64,000 nt of DNA from Clostridiales bacterium Firm_14. GTDB lineage: Bacteria; Bacillota; Clostridia; Saccharofermentanales; Saccharofermentanaceae. The DNA lies in assembly GCA_001604135.1 (NCBI GenBank), contig LVAT01000013.1, positions 1 through 64,000 of the forward strand. The letters run 5' to 3'. The position numbers and the translations under genes are program-made. Every line of letters starts with the position of its first letter. The first letter of the stretch is position 1. Below are positions 51,568-60,528 of the stretch, piece by piece. The notes beneath the pieces were generated by a model. The model worked only from the letters and a program-made list of their open reading frames with translations. It searched no databases and was not told the origin of the DNA.

Positions 51568-52986
51568 ATGGTATTCAGTTCAGCTACATTTTTAATAGTA
51601 TTCCTGCCCTTAACGATGGCACTGTATTATCTGCTCGGCGTAAAGATAACGAAGAGCATGGCAGTCAAGAATCTCATATTGCTCATCGCAAGCCTTATTT
51701 TCTATGCTTGGGGCGAGCCTGTCTACATCATCCTCATGCTGCTAAGCATATTCTTCAATTTCATAGCAGGTAAGGACATAGAGCAGGCCCAGAGGAGGAA
51801 GGATAAGAAAAAGGCTAAGTCGGTCTTTATCTTTGCGATCATTTTCAATATCGGCGTTCTGGGATTCTTCAAATACGCGAACCTGTTTATAAGCACCTTC
51901 GCAGGCATAACCGGACTTGGCCTAAGACCGCTTAATCTTCCGCTTCCGGTCGGCATTTCCTTCTATACGTTCCAGATCATGTCTTACATAATCGATCTTT
52001 ATAAGGGAAATATCAAAGCGCAGAAGAAGCTCTTTGTTTTTGCGCTCTACGTATCATTGTTCCCGCAGCTTATTGCCGGACCTATCGTCAAGTATAAGGA
52101 TATTTCCGACCAGCTCATGAACCGCAAGGAGAACTGGGCCTCTTACTCGAAGGGCATCAACAGGTTTATCATCGGTCTATCCAAAAAGCTCATCCTCGCC
52201 AACACTTTGGGCAGCATCTATGCCTCTGTACAGGCATCAGGTGCTGAGAATATGAGCGTACTTACAGCGTGGATCGGAATATTCTGTTATACGCTTCAGA
52301 TCTATTTCGACTTCTCGGGCTATTCCGACATGGCGATCGGCCTTGGCGGCGTGTTCGGCTTCGAATTCTGCGAGAACTTCAATTATCCGTATATCGCCAT
52401 ATCGATCACGGATTTCTGGAGAAGATGGCACATGTCACTGTCATCCTGGTTCAGGGATTATGTCTATATTCCTCTCGGAGGCAACAGATGTAAGGTCCCG
52501 AGAGTTATATTCAACCTCATGGTCGTTTGGCTCTTAACGGGATTCTGGCACGGCGCGGCATGGAATTTCGTGCTGTGGGGTGTATATTACGGAATCCTGC
52601 TGATATTGGAGAAATACATCCTCGATAATCTGGTCAAGAAGATTCCGAAGATCTTAAGATGGTTCGTAACGATGGTAGCCGTCATGGTGGGCTGGGTCAT
52701 GTTCTCAGCGCCTTCTATCGGCGAAGCGTTCAGATATATCGGTGTCATGTTCGGAAGATCGGCATCTTTTGCGGATGCGACAGGCTCGTTCCTGCTTACG
52801 ACTGACTTTGCGCTACTGCTCATAGGCTTTGCATGCGCACTTCCTGTCTATTCGTTCCTCACGGGATTATTGAGCCCGAAGAAGCGCAGCAGGCTGATTC
52901 TGGCCTTAACTCCGCTCCTGTTCGTTTTGTGCATCATCTTCATGATCAGTGAGACATATAACCCATTCTTGTATTTCAGGTTCTGA
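51568..52986 (+). CDS. MBOAT family O-acyltransferase (AlgI/DltB type)
   Basis: A 472-residue polytopic membrane protein with about ten or more helices that moves acetyl groups across the membrane. The MBOAT core is clear: FSGYSDMAIGLGGVFGFEF, NYPYIAISITDFWRRWHMSL, SSWFRDYVYIPLGGNR, and LLTGFWHGAAWNF with the catalytic His. AlgI-like members work with SGNH or DHHW partners on exopolysaccharide; DltB-like members need dltA and dltC, which are absent here. AAGGATAAG is the ribosome site. Confidence 0.92.
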   Translation: MVFSSATFLIVFLPLTMALYYLLGVKITKSMAVKNLILLIASLIFYAWGEPVYIILMLLSIFFNFIAGKDIEQAQRRKDKKKAKSVFIFAIIFNIGVLGFFKYANLFISTFAGITGLGLRPLNLPLPVGISFYTFQIMSYIIDLYKGNIKAQKKLFVFALYVSLFPQLIAGPIVKYKDISDQLMNRKENWASYSKGINRFIIGLSKKLILANTLGSIYASVQASGAENMSVLTAWIGIFCYTLQIYFDFSGYSDMAIGLGGVFGFEFCENFNYPYIAISITDFWRRWHMSLSSWFRDYVYIPLGGNRCKVPRVIFNLMVVWLLTGFWHGAAWNFVLWGVYYGILLILEKYILDNLVKKIPKILRWFVTMVAVMVGWVMFSAPSIGEAFRYIGVMFGRSASFADATGSFLLTTDFALLLIGFACALPVYSFLTGLLSPKKRSRLILALTPLLFVLCIIFMISETYNPFLYFRF

Positions 52987-52990
52987 CGGT

Positions 52991-54175
52991 ATGGAAAAGA
53001 AAAAGGTAAACAGCAAAAATGTTAAGCGCACCAAGAAGTCCTCCAAGCAGGATTACTTTGTGTATGAATGTTTATCTGCGCTTATCGTAACCGTGATCCT
53101 CTTTGCGGTGAGTCTTCTGTCGCTTATCGGAAAGGACAGGGAATACAGCGAGAACGAGAACAGGTATCTTACTACTAAGCCCCAGTTCAGCTGGTCATCT
53201 CTCATGGACGGCAAGTTCATGGATGATGCAGAGGCCTATCTGTCCGACCAGTTCCTCTTAAGGGATAAGCTCGTAAGCCTAAGGACCGACATCGACGTTT
53301 TCTTCGGAAAGCGCGAGATAAATGACGTTTACATCGGCAAGAAGCATTTCCTTTTCGAGAAGCCCTCAGTATTTAACGAGGCAAGAGTAAAGAAGACTAC
53401 GGATGCCATGAATAACCTTAAGGCAAAGAACCAGGGCATCAACACTTATATCGCGATAGCTCCGAATTCTACTGAGATCTTAGGCGGTTATCTGCCTTCG
53501 AATGCGCCGGTGCCGAACCAGACAGAGCAGATCAATAAAATATACCAAAGCTTAAGCGGCTATACTCCGATCGATCTTTGTGGACCGCTCAAGAAGGTGC
53601 AGGATCCGCAGGAACTCTATTACAGGACTGACCATCACTGGACTTCAAAGGCTGTAGATATTGCATATGCCGAGATCGCCAGAGGCATGGGCCTTGATCC
53701 TGCAGCTTATCAGTATCAGAATTTGCCTGTAACTGACAGCTTCCAGGGAACGCTCGCTTCATCTGCCGGCATATTCAGCGCGAAAGACACGATCAGCGTT
53801 CCGACATGTCCTTCCGACGTCATGTACCGTGTTACTTACGTTGATGAGAACAGGGTAACGACATCGGTTTTCGATCCTCAGAAACTGAATTCCAAGAGTA
53901 AGTATGAGGTCTTCTTCGGAGGCAACTATTCCCAGGTAGTAATTGAGAGCAGTTCATCGAGCGAGAAGGTCCTGATGGTAGTAAAGGATTCTTATGCAAA
54001 CAGCCTTATCCCGCTCTTGATCCCTCATTACAAGAAGATAATCATCGTCGACCCGAGATATTACAACGACAATATCCAGAACATAATAGACACTGAGAGC
54101 GTAACGGACATTCTCTGGCTCTATAATGCGAATACGTTCCTGAACGATACTTCGATAGCTGCAAAGCTGTCTTGA
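52991..54175 (+). CDS. DHHW/AlgJ-like O-acetyltransferase partner
   Basis: A 394-residue protein with a basic cytoplasmic N-terminus, one helix (ECLSALIVTVILFAVSLLSLI, about residues 27-47) and an external domain of the DHHW/AlgX-AlgJ type. YYRTDHHWTSKAV holds the Asp-His-His-Trp motif, IAIAPNSTEI the first loop, and VVKDSYANSLIPLLIPHY the nucleophile Ser block. It likely puts the acetyl group delivered by the MBOAT protein onto a surface glycan. ATG 52991 starts 4 bases after the MBOAT stop. It ends one base before the convergent synthase gene. Confidence 0.85.
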   Translation: MEKKKVNSKNVKRTKKSSKQDYFVYECLSALIVTVILFAVSLLSLIGKDREYSENENRYLTTKPQFSWSSLMDGKFMDDAEAYLSDQFLLRDKLVSLRTDIDVFFGKREINDVYIGKKHFLFEKPSVFNEARVKKTTDAMNNLKAKNQGINTYIAIAPNSTEILGGYLPSNAPVPNQTEQINKIYQSLSGYTPIDLCGPLKKVQDPQELYYRTDHHWTSKAVDIAYAEIARGMGLDPAAYQYQNLPVTDSFQGTLASSAGIFSAKDTISVPTCPSDVMYRVTYVDENRVTTSVFDPQKLNSKSKYEVFFGGNYSQVVIESSSSSEKVLMVVKDSYANSLIPLLIPHYKKIIIVDPRYYNDNIQNIIDTESVTDILWLYNANTFLNDTSIAAKLS

Positions 54176-55075
54176 TCAGCGGATCTCATCCACCAGCTTC
54201 TGCATGTCAGATGGGAGCGGCGCTTCGAAAACCTTAGTGGTTCCCATGTCAAAAGGATCGTTATATTCGATCTTATATGCGTGTAGGGCGACTCTGCCGA
54301 CCTTATCATCGTAGATTGCTGCCTGCGGCTTAAGATCTTCATTGGGATTATCGTCAGACAGCGGACCATAGAGGCCGTCGCTTAAGAGCGGATGGCCAAC
54401 ATGACAGCAATGAGTCCTTATCTGATGGCATCTTCCGGTCTCAAGCTCGAATCTTACGAGCGAGATGTCAGCTTTCTCAAAGTATTCAACGGTCTTATAG
54501 TGTGTGACTGAAGGCTTGCCGTCTTCGACGCAGTCCCTGATCATGACGGAGTTGGGGCGCCTGGCGATAGGGAAGGAAAGCGTGCCGTCGGAAGGCTCGA
54601 ACCTTCCGTAGCAGAGAGCCAGATAGCTTTTCCTGATGTCTGCGTTGGCGAGCATGTTATGGGCATATCCGTCTTTCGCGACGATAAGAAGACCTGATGT
54701 CTCCCTGTCCAGACGCATGACGGGATGCAATGTCTTTTCGGAGAGGTTTGTCAGAAGCGAATCTTCGAGATGCCCGTGGGAAGGGTGGGTGACCATTCCG
54801 GCGGGTTTGTTCACGACTGCATACGAATCCGTCTCGTATAAGATCTCTACATTTGCGGGCGGGGTGAGCTTTTCGGAATTATCTTCGTATTCGAAAAAGA
54901 GTTTGTCGCCGGTCTTAACGGGGTCCTTGACTCTGGCGTGGACGTCGTTAAGTTCCACTGTTCCGTAGAGCTTTACGCGTTTTACCCATGTGGTGCTCAT
55001 CTTGAATTCGCGCCTCATGATCTGCTGTATTTCGCAGCCGTTATATTCATTTTGAACAAAATAAACTATTCGCAT
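54176..55075 (-). CDS. RluA family pseudouridine synthase
   Basis: A 299-residue RNA pseudouridine synthase. The N-terminal S4-like region (QIMRREFKMSTTWVKRVKLYG) precedes the catalytic domain with VNKPAGMVTHPSHGH and HPVMRLDRETSGLL holding the catalytic Asp, plus ETGRCHQIRTHCCHVGHPLL. Probably acts on 23S rRNA or tRNA; a second family member is encoded at 58.6 kb. No clear ribosome site precedes ATG 55075; a TAGAAT about 10 bases upstream may mean a nearly leaderless message. Confidence 0.9.
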   Translation of the reverse strand: MRIVYFVQNEYNGCEIQQIMRREFKMSTTWVKRVKLYGTVELNDVHARVKDPVKTGDKLFFEYEDNSEKLTPPANVEILYETDSYAVVNKPAGMVTHPSHGHLEDSLLTNLSEKTLHPVMRLDRETSGLLIVAKDGYAHNMLANADIRKSYLALCYGRFEPSDGTLSFPIARRPNSVMIRDCVEDGKPSVTHYKTVEYFEKADISLVRFELETGRCHQIRTHCCHVGHPLLSDGLYGPLSDDNPNEDLKPQAAIYDDKVGRVALHAYKIEYNDPFDMGTTKVFEAPLPSDMQKLVDEIR

Positions 55076-55095
55076 TGTTACATTCTAACAAATTA

Positions 55096-55124
55096 TTGAC
55101 AGATAAGGCATTTATTTCTAAAAT
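55096..55124 (+). promoter_or_regulatory. rny: Promoter of rny
   Basis: A consensus TTGACA and TAAAAT are spaced 17 bases apart, 71 bases before the GTG start. Confidence 0.7.
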
Positions 55125-55194
55125 ATTCAATGGCTTGTCAGAGCCATTCTATACGTTCTTTGACAACTAAATAATTTTGGAGGTGAGTACCAAC

Positions 55195-56766
55195 GTGCCA
55201 CAAGTATCGTTATTATTTGTAATAATTGCGGGCGTTGTTGGACTTATTCTGGGTATATTAATTGCGGCAGTCTATTTTAAATCCGGTATTTCCGGTGAGC
55301 AAAAGAGACTTGCGGAGGATATTGCTAAATCTAAGGAGGAAAGCAATGTGCTTCTCGCAAATGCACAGAAAGAAGCTGAAAACAACAAGCGTGATTTGCT
55401 TTTGCAGGCAAAAGAAGAAGTCTCACTGGTACGTTCTGAATTGGAGCGTGAAGCCAGAGAGAAGAAGCAGGAGCTTGCAAAAGAGCGCAATAGGCTCGAG
55501 CAGAAAGAAGAGAATATCAATCGTATTGAAGCTAATTGTGAGCGCAAGCAGGAGGAGATCGAGAGACGTCAGCAGAATATTGCTGAACTCGAGGCCAGAG
55601 CCAAGGATTACGAGCAGCGTAAGAAGACTGAACTTGAGAGAGTGTCAGGACTTACGGTTGCAGATGCCAGAAGCTTAGTGCTTGACGAAGCAAAGCGTGA
55701 ATATACACACGATATGGCCTTAATGCTCAAGCAGATGGAAGAGAAAACTAAACAGGATGCAGATAAGGTTGCAAAAGACATTATCGTAAACGCGATCCAG
55801 CGTTATGCATCTGACTATGTTTCCGAAGTCACAGTATCTGTTGTAAATCTCCCCAATGACGAGATGAAAGGAAGAATCATCGGTCGTGAGGGACGTAACA
55901 TCAGAGCAATCGAGACGATCACCGGAGTCGATCTTATTATCGACGATACTCCCGAAGCTATCGTTCTCTCATCTTTCGATCCTATCAGAAGAGAGATCGC
56001 AAGGATGACGATAGAGAGACTCGTAGCAGACGGAAGAATCCACCCGGCCAGAATCGAAGAGATGGCCGGCAAGGCAAAGAAGGAACTCAATCAGACTATC
56101 AAGACAGAGGGCGAGAAGGCAGCCTTTGACACAGGTGTAATGAATTTGCATCCTGAGCTTATCAAGCTTTTGGGCCGTCTCCGTTACCGCACATCGTACG
56201 GACAGAACGTACTGCAGCATTCCATCGAAGTATCCTGGATCGCGGCAATGATGGCGGACGAACTCGGACTTGACAGTAATCTTGCAAGACGCGGCGGTCT
56301 TTTGCATGATATCGGTAAGGCAGTAGACTTCGAGCAGGAAGGAACACATATCCAGCTCGGTGTCGAGATCGCGAAGAAGTATCATGAGAGTCCCGCAGTC
56401 ATCAACTGCATCGAGGCGCATCACGGCGATGTAGAGCCTCTCAGCGCTGAAGCTGTTTTGGTGGCAGCAGCAGATGCTATTTCAGCAGCAAGACCTGGAG
56501 CAAGAAGAGAGAATCTCGAGACATATATCAAGAGAATCGAGAAGCTTGAGGAGATAGCGACAAGCTTCGAGGGTGTTGAAAAGAGCTTTGCCATTCAGGC
56601 AGGCAGAGAGATTCGTGTTATCGTTTCACCTGATAAGGTTTCAGATGACGAGATGACGCTCAAAGCCCGTGATATCTGCAAGAAGATTGAGGACGAACTC
56701 GATTACCCCGGACAGATCAAGGTAAATGTGATCAGAGAAACTAGGGCAACTGACGTTGCTAAATAA
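55195..56766 (+). CDS. rny: Ribonuclease Y
   Basis: A 523-residue membrane endoribonuclease that starts mRNA decay. N-terminal helix [23 protein letters not shown], long coiled coil to about residue 200, KH domain [17 protein letters not shown], and HD domain with [19 protein letters not shown]. The start is GTG 55195 because GGAGGTGA ends 8 bases before it; the frame from TTG 55177 would place the ribosome site inside the gene. In spore formers spoVS usually follows; it does not here. Confidence 0.96.
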   Translation: MPQVSLLFVIIAGVVGLILGILIAAVYFKSGISGEQKRLAEDIAKSKEESNVLLANAQKEAENNKRDLLLQAKEEVSLVRSELEREAREKKQELAKERNRLEQKEENINRIEANCERKQEEIERRQQNIAELEARAKDYEQRKKTELERVSGLTVADARSLVLDEAKREYTHDMALMLKQMEEKTKQDADKVAKDIIVNAIQRYASDYVSEVTVSVVNLPNDEMKGRIIGREGRNIRAIETITGVDLIIDDTPEAIVLSSFDPIRREIARMTIERLVADGRIHPARIEEMAGKAKKELNQTIKTEGEKAAFDTGVMNLHPELIKLLGRLRYRTSYGQNVLQHSIEVSWIAAMMADELGLDSNLARRGGLLHDIGKAVDFEQEGTHIQLGVEIAKKYHESPAVINCIEAHHGDVEPLSAEAVLVAAADAISAARPGARRENLETYIKRIEKLEEIATSFEGVEKSFAIQAGREIRVIVSPDKVSDDEMTLKARDICKKIEDELDYPGQIKVNVIRETRATDVAK

Positions 56767-56827
56767 TACTTTAATCAATTTTTATATATATTATTTAACA
56801 CGTTAGTATCATCTATCAAAACAAGCA

Positions 56828-56863
56828 AGGACCTTAAGCCTATATGGCTTGAGGTCCTTTTTG
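56828..56863 (+). terminator. rny: Terminator of rny
   Basis: Arms AGGACCTTAAGCC and GGCTTGAGGTCCT with a TATAT loop and a following T-run. Outer arms AACAAGCAA and TTGCTTGTT extend the stem beyond the T-run. Confidence 0.82.
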
Positions 56864-56939
56864 TTTGCTTGTTTTTTCCGAAAATCTGATTTATTTGATT
56901 TGTAGGGTTTAGGGTCTTTGAATATGGGGTAGATGTTCA

Positions 56940-57253
56940 ATGGCAAATTTGACCAGTTATACATGTGCTAAATGCGGTATGATCCTGGCTGAGGGAAATA
57001 TCCGCTCGTTAGATTCTCTCAAAGATCCTGAGAAACTGATACATGCGGATCGTAATAAAGCAAACTTATGTGCAGATCTTGTGGTGTCGCATATGGAACT
57101 TCACTGTTCTTCGGAATTATTAAAAAGAGAGCGTCAGAAGCTTTGAATGCCTGTGAATACATAGAAGCTGAACAAAGATATCTTCATGCGCTTATGCTTG
57201 ATCCGCGGAAAATAAGTAATACTCAAAACTTCGGAATTAAAGCTCTCATGTGA
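56940..57253 (+). pseudogene. Frameshifted zinc-ribbon gene
   Basis: Two overlapping frames add up to one protein of about 104 residues. The first (from ATG 56940, with GGGG upstream) gives a ribbon half CAKCG; near 57066 the reading moves by one base into the second frame, whose CRSCG would complete a four-cysteine ribbon and continue as a helical, TPR-like tail (EYIEAEQRYLHALMLDP) to the stop at 57253. In the first frame translation ends at 57146 without the second cysteine pair. It is either a recent one-base deletion or a sequencing error; there is no slippery heptamer for programmed shifting. Confidence 0.55.
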
Positions 57254-57259
57254 TATAAT
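57251..57259 (+). promoter_or_regulatory. ymdB: Extended -10 promoter of ymdB
   Basis: TGATATAAT is a consensus extended -10; no good -35 is seen upstream, which such promoters do not need. Confidence 0.5.
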
Positions 57260-57294
57260 TTTTAATTAATAAAAAGAATGGGGGTATATTCCTA

Positions 57295-58077
57295 ATGAGA
57301 GTATGTTTTGTCGGCGATGTTGTCGGTAATGCCGGTCGTCGCGCTTTCAAAACAGTTATGCCTGCATTCCTTAAGAGCAATGCCATAGATTGCTGTATCG
57401 TTAATGCGGAGAACAGTGTTCACGGTCTTGGCGCATCCGTCAATATGCTGAGAGATCTGGAAGCTTCGGGCGCCGATCTTTTCACGATGGGGAATCACAC
57501 ATTTTCCAACAGGGAATTCATCAGCCAGATATCCAAGATCAGGAATGTTGCCAGACCGGCTAATTTCAGCCCTTCGTGGCCGGGCAACGATTACTGTATC
57601 TTCGAGAAGAACGGGGAGAAATTGGGAGTTTTTAACCTCTTGGGTCAGGTATATGCCAATGTGCTGCCTGATAATCCTTTCTCATGCGCTGACAGGATAG
57701 TCGACAGACTTAAGCGCGTGGAAGGCTGCAATACCGTCGTTCTGGATTTCCATTGTGATGCCACATCAGAGAAGTGTGCCATGGGTTATTATCTTGACGG
57801 CAAGGTTTCCGTTGTTGCCGGCACGCATACGCACGTGCAGACGGCTGATTGCGCGATCCTGCCTTACGGTACCGGATATATCACTGACTGCGGAATGTGC
57901 GGAGCGAAGGAATCCATCCTCGGAATGAGCATCGATGCGTCTATCAAGAGGCTTGCTTATAAGCTGCCCGCGAAATATGAGCCTGCAGATGGCCCGGGTT
58001 TTGTGTGCGGCATTGTTTTCGAGACTGACAGAAATGGAAGGTGTACCGAGATCAAGCGGTTTTGTGAATATGAGTGA
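57295..58077 (+). CDS. ymdB: YmdB-type metallophosphoesterase
   Basis: A 260-residue phosphodiesterase of the YmdB family (TIGR00282). RVCFVGDVVGNAGRRAF opens with the metal-binding Asp; VNAENSVHGLG, FTMGNHTF, LDFHCDATSEKCAMGYYLDG and GTHTHVQTAD supply the other ligands. In Bacillus YmdB hydrolyses 2',3'-cyclic nucleotides and is encoded directly after rny, as here apart from the broken zinc-ribbon gene. GGGGG upstream of ATG. Confidence 0.94.
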   Translation: MRVCFVGDVVGNAGRRAFKTVMPAFLKSNAIDCCIVNAENSVHGLGASVNMLRDLEASGADLFTMGNHTFSNREFISQISKIRNVARPANFSPSWPGNDYCIFEKNGEKLGVFNLLGQVYANVLPDNPFSCADRIVDRLKRVEGCNTVVLDFHCDATSEKCAMGYYLDGKVSVVAGTHTHVQTADCAILPYGTGYITDCGMCGAKESILGMSIDASIKRLAYKLPAKYEPADGPGFVCGIVFETDRNGRCTEIKRFCEYE

Positions 58078-58633
58078 TAATGTTGTTAAAACCAGGTTGC
58101 CCCGTCCGGCTGCCTGTATTATCTTTTCTGTTATTGCAGTTGTTCTTATCGTGGCAGACCAGCTGCTCAAGAGAGCTGTAGTAGCAAATGTCGGTGTTTA
58201 TGAGCAGGTAGATGTGATAAAAGGATTTTTCTCGATCTATCACTGCCGCAATACGGGAAGCGCTTTCTCGCTTTTTGCAGATAAGCCGTGGGGAATCTAT
58301 ATGCTCACAGGCATTTCTGTTGTGTTGGGACTTGTAATCTTCTTCCTCATGCTCTATGCGGCTTTGTATGACATGAAGCTCATATCGGTCGCTTTCTGTC
58401 TTTTGTCTTCAGGCGCTATCGGAAACCTTATAGACAGGTTTGCTTTAAAGTATGTTGTTGACTACTTGAGATTTGATTTCGGAAGCTATACTTTCCCGAT
58501 CTTCAATTTTGCGGACATCTGCGCAGTAATAGGCACCGCGCTCCTGATCTTTATAATTCTCATCAAGTCAAAATACTTCGAAGAATTTTGGAATATCCTT
58601 GTGAAAAAGAGGAAGACAGAGAATGCCGATTGA
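58070..58633 (+). CDS. lspA: Lipoprotein signal peptidase
   Basis: A 187-residue aspartic membrane protease that cuts lipoprotein signal peptides, as needed by the three lipoproteins of this window. Four helices; catalytic Asp residues in GNLIDRF and FNFADICAVIG. A longer N-terminus than usual precedes the first helix. The start ATG 58070 lies within the ymdB end (8-base overlap); upstream frame belongs to ymdB. Confidence 0.92.
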   Translation: MSDNVVKTRLPRPAACIIFSVIAVVLIVADQLLKRAVVANVGVYEQVDVIKGFFSIYHCRNTGSAFSLFADKPWGIYMLTGISVVLGLVIFFLMLYAALYDMKLISVAFCLLSSGAIGNLIDRFALKYVVDYLRFDFGSYTFPIFNFADICAVIGTALLIFIILIKSKYFEEFWNILVKKRKTENAD

Positions 58634-59537
58634 ATCCCAGACTTGTCAAAATGAAGGAATAAGACTCGACAGCTTTGTCACGGAAGCCTTTGATTCCACG
58701 TATTCCAGATCATTTTATAAACGCCTGATAGATGACGGCAAGGTCTCTGTCAACGGTAAAGTAATTACCAAGGCCGGAACCAAGCTTTCTGCAGGCGACG
58801 TAGTCGAAGCAGACATCCCGGAACCCACTCCTGACGATTCATTCATCGCTCAGGACATCCCGCTTGATATTGTCTATGAAGATTCCGATCTTCTTGTCAT
58901 CAACAAGCCGCAGGGAATGGTGGTCCATCCCGCAGCAGGACACAGCGAAGGCACGCTGGTCAATGCTCTCCTTGCTTACTGCAAGGACGATCTGTCTGAT
59001 ATCAACGGCGTTGTAAGACCCGGTATCGTCCACCGCATCGACAAGGATACTTCAGGCCTGATGCTTGCCTGCAAGAATAACTTCACGCATCTTAAGCTCG
59101 CTGACATGCTCTCGAGGCATGAGATCGTCAGAGAATACAGGGCTCTCGTCTATGGCTTTGTCAAAGAGGACAAGGGTATGATCGATGCTCCGATCGGGCG
59201 TTCATCCAATGACAGGCGCAAAATGGCCGTAAATAAGGACGGTAAGTCTGCCGTCACTCATTTCGAAGTGCTCGAAAGGCTCGGCGAGATCACGGACCTT
59301 AAGCTCGTGCTTGAGACCGGAAGAACTCATCAGATCAGAGTCCACATGGCTTATATCGGACATCCGGTCGTAGGCGATCCCGTCTATGCATCGAGAAGAA
59401 AGACATACGGCCTGGAAGGTCAGGCTCTGCACAGCCAGGCGATAACTTTTGTACATCCCAGGACCGGTGAGACCATGCATTTTGAAGTCGACATTCCTGA
59501 TTACTACAAGAAGGTGCTTAACAGCTTTAAGGCCTGA
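58623..59537 (+). CDS. rluD: Ribosomal large subunit pseudouridine synthase RluD-type
   Basis: A 304-residue pseudouridine synthase. S4 domain at the N-terminus (RSFYKRLIDDGKVSVNGKVI), then INKPQGMVVHPAAGH and the catalytic HRIDKDTSGLMLACK, then ETGRTHQIRVHMAYIGHPV. It follows lspA with an 11-base overlap, the common lspA-rluD order (ylyA/ylyB in Bacillus). Exact 23S position not provable from sequence. Confidence 0.92.
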   Translation: MPIESQTCQNEGIRLDSFVTEAFDSTYSRSFYKRLIDDGKVSVNGKVITKAGTKLSAGDVVEADIPEPTPDDSFIAQDIPLDIVYEDSDLLVINKPQGMVVHPAAGHSEGTLVNALLAYCKDDLSDINGVVRPGIVHRIDKDTSGLMLACKNNFTHLKLADMLSRHEIVREYRALVYGFVKEDKGMIDAPIGRSSNDRRKMAVNKDGKSAVTHFEVLERLGEITDLKLVLETGRTHQIRVHMAYIGHPVVGDPVYASRRKTYGLEGQALHSQAITFVHPRTGETMHFEVDIPDYYKKVLNSFKA

Positions 59538-59540
59538 TTG

Positions 59541-59569
59541 TTGACGTAATCTTTAATTAGCATAATAAT
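59541..59569 (+). promoter_or_regulatory. Promoter of phoH-pgpH-ybeY-era
   Basis: TTGACG and AATAAT are spaced 17 bases apart, 20 bases before the TTG start codon. Confidence 0.5.
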
Positions 59570-59589
59570 TCTTTTATAGGAGATCTCAT

Positions 59590-60528
59590 TTGGAAGAAAG
59601 AATCGAACAGCTTAAGAACTCGCTACAGACGGCCGGCGTTTACGCTTCTAAAATTGCCGATTATTTTGATGTCTCGATCGAGCATGACGGCAAGGGATTT
59701 GTGATCGAAGGCGAGACAAAAGACGTATTAACGGCCAAGGATGTATTTGTAGCATTGGATAAGCTGTCGTCAGATTCTGAGATCGATGAAACAGATATCT
59801 CATATCTTTTGAATATAGCAGGTGAAGGAAGGCTCGAAGAGTTCCTTAAGACTTCGGACGAAGTCTTCTACATGACGCCTTCGGGCAGGGCTATCAAGCC
59901 CCGAACACTGGGCCAGAGGCTCTATGTTGATTCATTGAAAAAGTCAGAACTTGTTATCTGCTGCGGCCCTGCGGGAACAGGCAAGACGTTCCTCGGAGTT
60001 GCCATGGCAGTTAAGGCTTTGAAGAGCAGGGAAGTATCGAAGATCATTCTTACGAGACCTGCGATCGAAGCCGGTGAGCGTTTGGGATTTTTGCCGGGCG
60101 ACATCGAGGAGAAGGTAAATCCGTACATGCGTCCTATCTACGATGCTCTTTCCGCGCTCTTGGGCCAGGAGATGTTCGAGCGTTATTACGATAAGGGCGT
60201 TATCGAAGTATCTCCTCTGGCATTCATGCGAGGCAGAAACCTTGATGACTGTTTTGTCCTTCTTGATGAAGCGCAGAACACGACACCTGAACAGATGAAG
60301 ATGTTCCTTACGAGATTAGGAGTTAATTGCAGGGCCTGCGTATGCGGAGACTTTACGCAGATCGACCTGCCAAGGGGAATACCTAATGGCCTCAAAGATG
60401 CCATTACGGTATTAGACGGAGTAGAAGGTATTAGAATCGTAAGCCTCAATGATTCTGACATTGTAAGAAACAGTCTTGTGGCCAGGATCGTCAGAGCTTA
60501 TGAGAATGCTAAGCAAGGTGACTTATGA
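59590..60528 (+). CDS. phoH: PhoH-like ATPase
   Basis: A 312-residue RNA-associated ATPase. An N-terminal KH-like region (to about 110) precedes Walker A GPAGTGKTFLGVAMA and Walker B DCFVLLDEAQNTTPEQMKMFLTRLG. Members are linked to rRNA maturation next to ybeY, as here. A TTG start is placed by AGGAG 7 bases upstream. yqfC and yqfD, the sporulation genes usually in front, are missing. It overlaps pgpH by 4 bases. Confidence 0.94.
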   Translation: MEERIEQLKNSLQTAGVYASKIADYFDVSIEHDGKGFVIEGETKDVLTAKDVFVALDKLSSDSEIDETDISYLLNIAGEGRLEEFLKTSDEVFYMTPSGRAIKPRTLGQRLYVDSLKKSELVICCGPAGTGKTFLGVAMAVKALKSREVSKIILTRPAIEAGERLGFLPGDIEEKVNPYMRPIYDALSALLGQEMFERYYDKGVIEVSPLAFMRGRNLDDCFVLLDEAQNTTPEQMKMFLTRLGVNCRACVCGDFTQIDLPRGIPNGLKDAITVLDGVEGIRIVSLNDSDIVRNSLVARIVRAYENAKQGDL

